From Bifidobacterium lemurum (GTDB lineage Bacteria > Actinomycetota > Actinomycetes > Actinomycetales > Bifidobacteriaceae), in assembly GCF_014898175.1 (NCBI RefSeq), contig NZ_CP062948.1, positions 1,488,001 to 1,552,000 on the forward strand: a stretch of 64,000 nucleotides of DNA, given 5' to 3'. Of this stretch, positions 31,809 through 39,710 are shown piece by piece. The position numbers were made by a program, and so were the translations under genes. Within the stretch, counting starts at the first letter, position 1. The number at the start of each line of letters is the position of its first letter. The notes beneath the pieces were generated by a model. The model worked only from the letters and a program-made list of their open reading frames with translations, was not told the origin of the DNA and ran no database searches.

Positions 31809-34800
31809 ATGAAGCACGGTCAACGACGGAGTCAGTCACGGGGGGGGGGCTTCCGTAATCGAGCCTTGACGGCACTGGCAGCCGCCGTAGTCGCCATGTC
31901 GCTTTGTTCAAGCGTTGCGGTGGCCTTGGATAATCCCGACGGAGATGGTGGTGACGCGCAGACGCAGACCATCATCGGGTCGCCGGAACAGACTGACGAC
32001 ACCGATCAGTCCGGCACCTCCACGACTGACGGTGACAGCACCGAGAACGATTCCTCCGATGCCGGCACCAGTGACGACGCCACTGCCGTTTCTGGTGATG
32101 ATGGCACGGATGAATCTGATGAGTCCGACTCCATCGACGGGCAGGCTGATACGAATTCGGAGGGCACGGTCGACTTCTCCGAGCATACCGTCGCAGGTGT
32201 GACCCCGAGCAATACCACAATCAATCTGTTCGATTACTGGGTGAATTCGACCAATCCGCTCAATGAGGGCAACAGCTATGAGACCTTGATCAACAAGGGT
32301 CATGCACTGAAGTTCCTGTCCCACTCGAATCCCGCCGACTATGCGAAATGTGCCGATGCTGCGAGCTGCAACATTCAGGACCGTGGTGAGGCGAACTTCT
32401 GGACGGGCGCTCGAAGCAGTTCCGGAGGTGAGAAGGATCTTCGTCGTACCGGCATCGTGCAGAACACGTTGGACGAGAGCGGTTATCCGAAGCTTGCAGG
32501 CAATACCGACGAGCATCCCAACATGTTCAAACAGAAGTACGATGGTTCCACCCATGACGATTTCACCGAGTCGTTGCAGTATCTATTCGATCCGACAGTG
32601 AGCCATGACGGCAAGGAGTCGTATGCCGCGGTGGGCAATCTGCTGCAGATTGACGACAACGGTTATTACTACTACGACAGTAGCAAGAACTTCGCCTCCT
32701 ACGACAGTATGAACAGAAAATTCACGTTGTATGACAGCGGTGCGGTCAATGGCGGCGGCACCACGTCGTCGACGAACAGCGGCACGCAGTTCTTCCCGTT
32801 CAACACCGCGGAGGAGGTGTTCGACGCCAACGAGCTGGATAAAGACAGCACGCTGAAACCGAACGGCATTCAAGCGGGCCAGCAGCTCACGCTGAACCAT
32901 TATTTTGGCCTGACGATGTCCACGCGCTTCACCACGCAGAACAACGGCAAGGTGACCGGCTACGACGGCCAAGAGCACGATATGGAATACAACTTCGCCG
33001 GTGACGACGACGTGTGGATCTACATCGACGACGTGCTGGTGGCCGATCTGGGCGGCATCCACGACCCGGTCGGCACGAAGATTAACTTCGCGACCGGCAA
33101 GATCACGTTCGGTAGCATGAACGAGGACGGCTCTCTGGCCGAAATCGCATACAGCACCACCATCTATGAGGCGTTTAAGGCGGCCGGCAAGGAGGGGACC
33201 GTCGACTGGATAAAGTCGGCCGACGGCACCACCAATATCTTCGCGAATGATGGCAACCACACCATCAAGATGTTCTATCTGGAACGCGGCAACCAGGCGT
33301 CCAACCTGCGACTGAGCTTCAACCTGGTGAACATCCCGGAGAGCTCGATCGTCAAGGTCGACCAGTCCGGCAATCCTGTCGCCGGCGTGGTTTTCCAGCT
33401 GTACGGTGCGGATAAAGATTACAGTTACGGGGACAAGTCTCTGGTCGCCGAAGGCACCACCGATAGCGCGGGCCAGCTGGTGCTCACCAATCCCCAAAGT
33501 GGTGAACCCATCTCCTTCGATGAGATATACGCCCGCGGTCCGGGCCAGAACGGCGGTTACGAGCATTATGTGTTGCATGAGGTCAAAGCTCCCGAAGGAT
33601 ACCGAATATCCGGAGACGTGAAACTGGACTATCATCAGCCTACGAACGGCGACACACAACAGTTCAGCGGCTATGTTACCTCGAATACGGAGAGCATGTG
33701 GGAGACGGGCGCGTACGCAAGCGCGGGCGTGCTGATTCAAGCACCAAATGAAATCCATGCGCTGAAGAACCCCGAGAATCCTAATGAAGCGGGAGCGTCA
33801 ATCGACCCGTACTCCGGTAGCCTGTTCGCCGTGGTGCTGATGTATCAGGGTGATGAACCGACCGAGCCGTCGGATCTGTCCGAGCAGGGCAATTGGAAGG
33901 TCGTGGTGGGCGATTCTCTGAACGGCTACACGTACTATGATGCGGATACCATTAAGCAGATTGCCGAAGTGGCAGCCCAGCATCCCGAATCCGCACATCG
34001 CTTCGTCATGCAGGTGAAGGGCGGACTTCAAGCCACTATCGATGAACTTCCGGGCGACATCAGCACGTACTTCAACCTGATCGAATCCAAGTACGGCGCT
34101 CCTTCGACGAACAATATGGACGCCTATAAGAACCTCAAATACACGGTGGCGTACTATCATACGAAGGCGAGTTCTCTGAAGAATGCGACCGGCGACAACA
34201 CCACCCGTCTGTACATCGCGGGCAAAGACGCGAACACGACGTGGCAGCGTCAGTTTTCCGTGAACCTGAAAGTGCCGAACATCAAGAACCGGCTGTTGGT
34301 GCAGAAGACGGATGAGAAGTGGAATCCGTTGACCGACATCGACGAGAAACTGACGGTAAAGTTCACGCTGTACTCCGCGGATCAGTTCGATGTCGAGAAG
34401 AATAAGCCGATTGAACCTGACGACTATTACGATCAGGCGATTACCGAGCCGGAGTTGCTCACCAGCGACGCGGGCATCGACACCGGCAAGATGCTAATGC
34501 ATAGCGCCGCGATGTTCCCCACGGGCGACAAGGTGCTCAAGGAGGGCGTGTATTACCTTGTAGAGACGGGTGCGGCAAGTGCGTCCGAACTATACGGTTA
34601 CAAGGTGACCAGTCAAGTCACCAAGGTGGTGGTGACATCGGACGGTGTCTACGCTGACGCCGGCAAGAGCGATGATGACGTGCGCGTATGGAAGGGCGTG
34701 GGCTCGTTGGTGCGCACTCTGGCGGAGTTCGCGTCCGATGACAAGTTCGACAACACGTTGCGGGACATCACAGCCACATTGCAGACGGGCCCGGAGCCCA

Positions 34801-35816
34801 CGTACGACCAGTCTCTGGGTTGGCGGTACACTTGGAGTGATTCCGATCCCGTTCAGTCGCATAATCTGACCTATGGTTCGGGCGGTGCGGTGCTGCAGTA
34901 TGGATTAACCGGCGTTGAGGCGGGTAGACCGGGGGCCTCGTTCGAGGATGTGTCGCTGATGGTCGACGTTGGCTGGTCGAACCTGAGGATCACGCAGAAC
35001 TATAGCGACAACGTTTCGAGTGACCTCAAGCAGGATCTCGTCGATCTTGATCTGGACAATCTATTCTCCGGTACTACTGCCATTCAGATAAGGAACTGGC
35101 CGAACAATCAGAACGTATCGGTGCCGCTTGAGGCGGTGAAGACCGTTGCCGGTGACGACTGGCCGGAAGGCGCGACGTTCACGTTCAAACTGGAGGCGGG
35201 GGAGAGTCCTCACTCGAAAGTCGAGGTGCCCCTGCCTGTGGGTGATGGTGTGGTGTGCGACTCGCAGGCCGGGAGCTGCACGGTGACAGTGTCGAAACCG
35301 GAATCGGGCAACACGAACACCGTGTCGCTCGGCGATCTCACCTACACATTGCGGATGTTCTCCCCGTCCGGTGTGGCATGGAGCACCGATTCGTTGACCT
35401 TCACCTACACAATCAGCGAGATCACGCCATCGGCCGATAATGCGATCGAGGGGATGACCTATTCGAAGGCCATCTACACGCTCTCCGTGACGGTGTCACG
35501 ACTCGTAACAAGCGGCAACGCTTTGAAAGCCGATGTGACGATGACGCGCGACACCGCGGATAACGGTTCCGCAAGCGGCTTGACCGTGAACACCTCCACA
35601 TGGGGGTACGGCAGCGAAGATGCCGACCATGTGACGCCCAGCGCCACGTTCACGAACTCCTTCGGGCATTCGGGTTTGTCTCTGCCTCTCACGGGTGGGA
35701 CAACCGCCCGTCAGTGGTTGGCTTTGGGTTTGAGTCTAATCGGCATTTCGGTGCTGGCGTGGCTGGCTTATCGCGAGTGGCGTCGTCGCAACGGTTTGTC
35801 CAACACGATTGTGTGA
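31809..35816 (+). CDS. Large sortase-anchored pilus tip/adhesin protein
   Basis: About 1335 residues. A signal peptide (basic start, hydrophobic ALAAAVVAMSLCSSVAVA, cleavage near 38) is followed by an acidic Thr/Ser/Asp linker. A fibro-slime/PA14-like domain lies near 395-500 (GDDDVWIYIDDVLVADLGGI). A CNA-B-like domain follows at about 505 (VKVDQSGNPVAGVVFQLYG), then a second, isopeptide-pilin-like domain near 1100-1280 and the sorting signal LPLTG (about 1292) with membrane helix and RR tail. ATG 31809 fits GGGAGGA (5 bases); GTG 31806 is too close. Codons 11-14 contain a run of ten G. It is the first gene of pilus locus 1. Confidence 0.88.
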   Translation: MKHGQRRSQSRGGGFRNRALTALAAAVVAMSLCSSVAVALDNPDGDGGDAQTQTIIGSPEQTDDTDQSGTSTTDGDSTENDSSDAGTSDDATAVSGDDGTDESDESDSIDGQADTNSEGTVDFSEHTVAGVTPSNTTINLFDYWVNSTNPLNEGNSYETLINKGHALKFLSHSNPADYAKCADAASCNIQDRGEANFWTGARSSSGGEKDLRRTGIVQNTLDESGYPKLAGNTDEHPNMFKQKYDGSTHDDFTESLQYLFDPTVSHDGKESYAAVGNLLQIDDNGYYYYDSSKNFASYDSMNRKFTLYDSGAVNGGGTTSSTNSGTQFFPFNTAEEVFDANELDKDSTLKPNGIQAGQQLTLNHYFGLTMSTRFTTQNNGKVTGYDGQEHDMEYNFAGDDDVWIYIDDVLVADLGGIHDPVGTKINFATGKITFGSMNEDGSLAEIAYSTTIYEAFKAAGKEGTVDWIKSADGTTNIFANDGNHTIKMFYLERGNQASNLRLSFNLVNIPESSIVKVDQSGNPVAGVVFQLYGADKDYSYGDKSLVAEGTTDSAGQLVLTNPQSGEPISFDEIYARGPGQNGGYEHYVLHEVKAPEGYRISGDVKLDYHQPTNGDTQQFSGYVTSNTESMWETGAYASAGVLIQAPNEIHALKNPENPNEAGASIDPYSGSLFAVVLMYQGDEPTEPSDLSEQGNWKVVVGDSLNGYTYYDADTIKQIAEVAAQHPESAHRFVMQVKGGLQATIDELPGDISTYFNLIESKYGAPSTNNMDAYKNLKYTVAYYHTKASSLKNATGDNTTRLYIAGKDANTTWQRQFSVNLKVPNIKNRLLVQKTDEKWNPLTDIDEKLTVKFTLYSADQFDVEKNKPIEPDDYYDQAITEPELLTSDAGIDTGKMLMHSAAMFPTGDKVLKEGVYYLVETGAASASELYGYKVTSQVTKVVVTSDGVYADAGKSDDDVRVWKGVGSLVRTLAEFASDDKFDNTLRDITATLQTGPEPTYDQSLGWRYTWSDSDPVQSHNLTYGSGGAVLQYGLTGVEAGRPGASFEDVSLMVDVGWSNLRITQNYSDNVSSDLKQDLVDLDLDNLFSGTTAIQIRNWPNNQNVSVPLEAVKTVAGDDWPEGATFTFKLEAGESPHSKVEVPLPVGDGVVCDSQAGSCTVTVSKPESGNTNTVSLGDLTYTLRMFSPSGVAWSTDSLTFTYTISEITPSADNAIEGMTYSKAIYTLSVTVSRLVTSGNALKADVTMTRDTADNGSASGLTVNTSTWGYGSEDADHVTPSATFTNSFGHSGLSLPLTGGTTARQWLALGLSLIGISVLAWLAYREWRRRNGLSNTIV
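31840..31849 (+). repeat. G10 homopolymer near the 5' end of the pilin gene
   Basis: Ten consecutive G residues inside codons 11-14 (Ser-Arg-Gly-Gly-Gly). Gain or loss of one base would shift the frame and switch the adhesin off. As read, the frame is on. Confidence 0.9.
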
Positions 35817-35968
35817 CGCCACACAATCCCCATAACAGAAGATTTCGGATATGCAGAGGCGCTCGGCGCTCGAACGATGTTTGTTCCGCACCGAGCCTGG
35901 CTCGAACTCGAGTGTGAAATCCTCCACGCTGTCCGTAAAGGAAAACAATAACAGGAAGAGAGATTCCC

Positions 35969-37792
35969 ATGAAGATGAGGAAACTATTCGCGAGCATCGC
36001 CGCCGCAGCAACGATGCTCGCCGGCCTCGCAGTCGGCGCGACCACCGCTAATGCTGTAATTGTTGGACCGGATGATGATCCTTCCAACACCGCGAATCGT
36101 ACGGTTACGTTGAACGCTGAAGATGCCCAGCAGTTTACGAGCCATACCTACAAAGCGGTGAAGATTGCGTCCTATGATGTGTATGGCACGTCACCGGATC
36201 AGTCTCTGACCTTAGTCACTGAGGCAGACCCGGTGAAGACTGCCGTGACCAAGGCGCTCAAGGCCGCTGGCTACGAGGTTCCTGCGACCGCGACTGATCC
36301 GCTGGCCGCTGCCCAGCAGTTGGATAGTGCCACGTTGGATCAGTCGGACACCTTCCCCTTCAATGGTGATGGTTCTACCCGTACGTTCGCTGATGCGCTG
36401 CGTGATGATTCCACGCTGACTAATAGTCTGCAAAATGTCACGCTGAATGATGTTGCGAACAGCGATGGCTTGAAGAAGACCATCACTTTCGACACTCCCG
36501 GTCTGTGGCTGATTCTTGACCAGAACGCCGTGGATGATTCCTCCTCAAAGTCGTTGCCGATTCTTGTGGGCACCCCGCTTACCCTCAACGCTGGAACTGG
36601 CACAGAGAAGGTCTATGCCATAGGTGAGATAGCGGTGAAGAATCAGATCCTTCCCGTGAAGAAGGTCGTGACGGATCAGACCGTGGCAGCTGGTGAGAAC
36701 GCCAACTACACGATCAACACCAACATCCCGAACTACATCGGCCATTACGTGAATGGCTACGAATTCACCGTGTCCGATAAGTTCGGTGACGATGCGCCGT
36801 TGGAATACGTGGCGGGCACTCTGAAGGTGTACGTTGCGAAGACCGCCGACGCGGATGAGGACAACCTGCCTGAAGACGACAATGACGATTGGGATGTGCT
36901 GTCGTCCGACTTGGACTACACCGTCACTGGCTTTGCTGCCAATTCGAAGAGCTTCACCATTGACATGAGCACCTATATCAGGACGCAAGCGTTCACAGGG
37001 CAGACTGTCGCAGATGATTCGAAGTTCGATAAAGATGCTCTTGCTGGTAAGCAGGTCATCGTCAAGTACTCCGCCAAGGTGACCGGCTCTACTGGTACAG
37101 CTGGCGCGGCCAACGCGCCTGGCATCAAGTATCCGAACGATCCGTCCGATAACACTAAGTCCGATACGATTCCGGGCGATCCGGAGAAGGTGTTCAACTT
37201 CGACTACAAGCTGGTCAAGCGCGACAAGACCACCCAGGCTCCGCTGTCAGGCGTGAAGTTCACTATCAAGAAGGTGAATGGTACCGAAGGTAAGGTGCTT
37301 GCCTACGAACCTAGCTCCGGTTGGAGTGAAGTCGATGCGCCGGCCGCCACTGCTACTGGTACGGAGAACGGCGTGTTCACCACTGATACTAATGGCGAGA
37401 TCACTTTCCTGGCGTTGGCTGACAATATTGGCGATACGACCTCACAGAAGTACACCATCACTGAGCTTGCCCCGGCATCGGGATACTTCAACCCCGGTGT
37501 AAGTTTCAACTTCACGCTCCAGGCTACAGTGACGAACCCCCATACCTCGTCGGCCACCGCCTCCGCTACCTATGCGATTGACGCTGACGGCGTCGGTTCC
37601 GATACTTGGGGATTGGTCTCCGGCGGCAACGCCGCGACTGTGACTGTGGACAACGTGAAGAACATCACCGAACTGCCGTTGACCGGTGGCGCGGGGATCG
37701 CTCTGTTCTCCGTGATCGGCCTGCTGCTGGTGGGCGCGGCATTCACGGTGTATGCCAAGATGCGTAGCACCAAGAAGGCTCTGCTCGTCTGA
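35969..37792 (+). CDS. Major pilin (SpaH/EbpB/FimA-type, isopeptide-forming)
   Basis: 607 residues. A signal peptide (cleavage near ANA, 27-29) is followed by pilin beta-domains. A KYPND stretch (about 390) may serve as the shaft-linking lysine region. E-box-like YTITELAPASGYF occurs near 495, then the sorting signal LPLTG (about 571), a membrane helix and a basic tail. AGGAAGAGAG precedes the ATG. The 152-base gap before it contains no terminator. It is expected to be the shaft subunit polymerised by the downstream class C sortase. Confidence 0.92.
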   Translation: MKMRKLFASIAAAATMLAGLAVGATTANAVIVGPDDDPSNTANRTVTLNAEDAQQFTSHTYKAVKIASYDVYGTSPDQSLTLVTEADPVKTAVTKALKAAGYEVPATATDPLAAAQQLDSATLDQSDTFPFNGDGSTRTFADALRDDSTLTNSLQNVTLNDVANSDGLKKTITFDTPGLWLILDQNAVDDSSSKSLPILVGTPLTLNAGTGTEKVYAIGEIAVKNQILPVKKVVTDQTVAAGENANYTINTNIPNYIGHYVNGYEFTVSDKFGDDAPLEYVAGTLKVYVAKTADADEDNLPEDDNDDWDVLSSDLDYTVTGFAANSKSFTIDMSTYIRTQAFTGQTVADDSKFDKDALAGKQVIVKYSAKVTGSTGTAGAANAPGIKYPNDPSDNTKSDTIPGDPEKVFNFDYKLVKRDKTTQAPLSGVKFTIKKVNGTEGKVLAYEPSSGWSEVDAPAATATGTENGVFTTDTNGEITFLALADNIGDTTSQKYTITELAPASGYFNPGVSFNFTLQATVTNPHTSSATASATYAIDADGVGSDTWGLVSGGNAATVTVDNVKNITELPLTGGAGIALFSVIGLLLVGAAFTVYAKMRSTKKALLV

Positions 37793-37810
37793 CGGACGAT
37801 CCGAACTCGA

Positions 37811-37849
37811 CATGTGCGGGATGAATGGTGCACGTTCATCCCGCACATG
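37811..37849 (+). promoter_or_regulatory. Intercistronic hairpin between the major pilin and the HTH gene
   Basis: Perfect 15-base arms CATGTGCGGGATGAA / TTCATCCCGCACATG around a 9-base loop, with no T tract. It lies 19 bases after the pilin stop. It may stabilise the 3' end of the pilin message or reduce read-through to the sortase gene, so that shaft subunits outnumber sortase. Confidence 0.75.
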
Positions 37850-37877
37850 CGTAGGCGGCAAACAGAAAGGATGTGTC

Positions 37878-38345
37878 GTGTCTCGCAACCGCCGCATGTT
37901 CACTTCAGAGGAGATGGCGTACCTCGGCATGCTGCCGGTGGTCCGCCATGTCACCCACTCCCGCATCAGCTACACCCACGATTTCAAAGTCGACTGTCTG
38001 CGCGCGTATCTATCCGGAGAATCACCGACGGCCATCTTCCGTAAGGTCGGCCTCGACCCGTCGCTGGTGGGTGCCAAACGCATCGAACGATGCTTCGCCC
38101 GCTGGAAGCAATCCCCGGACCTCGTCGAAGAGGCGCAGCTCAGAATCAGCAACGACACGGGACCGACCTACCCAGGCCTCGACGAGAGCGTGTCGCCGTA
38201 CGATATCTCCCGCGTCACCCTGCCGAATTCGAACGGCAAAAAAGTCGACCTGCGAGACCTGATCATCTACCAGCAGTCGCTGCACATCCATGAGTTGGAG
38301 CAGGAAATCTCCCGGCTGCGTTCCGTCCACGAGTCGATGGTATGA
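37878..38345 (+). CDS. Small helix-turn-helix protein in the pilus operon
   Basis: 155 residues. A transposase-like helix-turn-helix (TSEEMAYLGML ... DFKVDCLRAYLSGESPTAIFRKVGLD) is followed by a linker and a C-terminal helix rich in Glu/Leu. No catalytic transposase residues are seen. GTG 37878 has GAAAGGA 6 bases upstream. It overlaps the sortase gene by four bases (ATGA), so the two are coupled. A local regulator of pilus expression is a reasonable inference; nothing in the sequence proves it. Confidence 0.65.
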   Translation: MSRNRRMFTSEEMAYLGMLPVVRHVTHSRISYTHDFKVDCLRAYLSGESPTAIFRKVGLDPSLVGAKRIERCFARWKQSPDLVEEAQLRISNDTGPTYPGLDESVSPYDISRVTLPNSNGKKVDLRDLIIYQQSLHIHELEQEISRLRSVHESMV

Positions 38346-39307
38346 CCTTCGAAGAGGCTTTGGACGTCGCCGATATCGTGGCGCGACGGCGGCGACTGCG
38401 ACGGCAGGTGGCGGTGATGCGCGCCATCATCGCCACGCTGCTGGTCGCGGCCGTCGTCGTGACGGGATATCCGCTCGCATTGCAATGGTATTCGTCGCGT
38501 GAGCTGGCCGCCGCGTCGGCGCAGGCGTCCCAGCAGGTGGCGGGATGGCCGTATCCCCAAGCCGAGGAGACGCTGGCCGCCGCGCGCGACTACAACGCGC
38601 GTCTGGCCGAGCGCGGACAGTCGGTTCTGGGCGAGGCGGGCGATCCCTTCAGCTCGCTGGCGGGTGGCTCGCAGGCCTCCGATGAGGATGATTCCGTGGC
38701 CGCGCGCGACGAGGACTACCAGTCGCAGCTTGACGCCGGCGATGGGGTGATGGGGACGATCCGCGTGCCCAAAGTCTCCATAGAACTGCCGATCTATCAC
38801 GGCACCAGCGAAAGCGTGCTGGCGCGTGGCGCAGGGCATTTGTATGGCACGTCGCTGCCTGTGGGCGGCGAGTCGACGCATAGCGTGATCACCGGGCATC
38901 GCGGCCTGGTGGAGGCGCTGATGTTCACGCGCATCGACGAACTCGTCGAGGGGGATTTCATCTACGTCGAGGTGATGGGGGAGACGCTCGGATACGAGGT
39001 GGACCGCATCACGGTGATCGAGCCGGATGACGATTCACAGCTGACCATCGTGCCGGGCGAGGACCGGCTCACCCTGATGACGTGCACGCCGTACGGCGTG
39101 AACACGCATCGTCTGTTGGTCTCCGGCCATCGGGTGAGCATCCCGAATCCCGCACCCGACCCGACCGATCTGTATGACGCGCGCACCATCGCTTTGTGGG
39201 TGGGCATGGCCGTGCTCGCCGTCGGATGGGGTGCTCTGCGCATCGTGGGCTACATTCGCCGGTCCAAGCGCAACACCCTCGGCGCATGCCGGCATCTGGC
39301 CGATTGA
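38342..39307 (+). CDS. Class C sortase (pilin polymerase)
   Basis: 321 residues. An N-terminal membrane helix (about 28-50) is followed by a lid region with DPFSSL, the class C hallmark. The catalytic domain has H186 (VITGHRG), C248 (LMTCTPYG) and R257 (THRLLVSG), and there is a second C-terminal membrane helix. It cleaves LPxTG-type signals and joins pilins through a shaft lysine. It is the last gene of locus 1. Confidence 0.94.
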   Translation: MTFEEALDVADIVARRRRLRRQVAVMRAIIATLLVAAVVVTGYPLALQWYSSRELAAASAQASQQVAGWPYPQAEETLAAARDYNARLAERGQSVLGEAGDPFSSLAGGSQASDEDDSVAARDEDYQSQLDAGDGVMGTIRVPKVSIELPIYHGTSESVLARGAGHLYGTSLPVGGESTHSVITGHRGLVEALMFTRIDELVEGDFIYVEVMGETLGYEVDRITVIEPDDDSQLTIVPGEDRLTLMTCTPYGVNTHRLLVSGHRVSIPNPAPDPTDLYDARTIALWVGMAVLAVGWGALRIVGYIRRSKRNTLGACRHLAD

Positions 39308-39394
39308 CATAGCCGCGAACAGGCTTTCTGACTCGGATTCAACCAGCACCATAGGGTAACGCATTTGGAGTCCTCGCCAGCCCATAAGCAGAGT

Positions 39395-39482
39395 GAAATT
39401 CCGAAAAGTGTCAGAAACAAGGGGTTTGAAATTCTGAAAAGTGTCAAAAACAGGGTGTTTGAAATTCCGAAAAGTGTCAAAC
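39395..39482. repeat. Three 33-base tandem repeats (GAAATTCCGAAAAGTGTC)
   Basis: Units begin at 39395, 39428 and 39461 with an exact 33-base period and few changes: GAAATTCCGAAAAGTGTC followed by AGAAACAAGG-like spacer and GGTTT. Because 33 is divisible by three, a spurious open frame with an 11-residue repeat runs through it. Probably noncoding. Confidence 0.8.
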
Positions 39483-39522
39483 CTTCGGGTACCACCACCG
39501 TATTTCGTAGGTGCCTGTTGTC

Positions 39523-39579
39523 AACTGGCAAAATAAAACTGCCAATTTCTCCAAAACTGGCAAAGTAGCTTTGCCAGTT
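39523..39579. repeat. CTGGCAAA/TTTGCCAG cluster with a perfect hairpin
   Basis: AACTGGCAAA occurs at 39523 and 39555, with a related AACTGCCA at 39537. The second copy pairs perfectly with TTTGCCAGTT (39570-39579) across a 5-base loop. It may end the sortase transcript on the plus strand. With the tandem repeats upstream, it fills the 403-base gap between the sortase gene and valS. Confidence 0.7.
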
Positions 39580-39628
39580 AACGAATGTGGGTAGTGCTGT
39601 TGTCGGCCGTTCGCAAGACTCATATGAA

Positions 39629-39670
39629 AAGTGCCGTGAGGCATGGGTGATTCCATGACTCACGGCACTT
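39629..39670 (-). terminator. Terminator of valS
   Basis: AAGTGCCGTGAG/CTCACGGCACTT, 12-base perfect arms with an inner CATGG/CCATG stem. On the minus strand it is followed by TTCATATG. Confidence 0.8.
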
Positions 39671-39710
39671 GGCGATTGCAATCAGCCGCTATCGATTCGC
39701 GGGGTTGCGA

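Noticed and set aside
37878..38345. Insertion-sequence transposase
   Set aside because: Only an HTH is recognisable; no DDE catalytic residues, no terminal inverted repeats, and it is translationally coupled to the sortase gene.
39365..39568. Small 67-residue protein with 11-residue repeats (EIPKSVKNRVF-like)
   Set aside because: The open frame results from a 33-base tandem repeat; no ribosome site precedes it, and it continues into an unrelated hairpin cluster.
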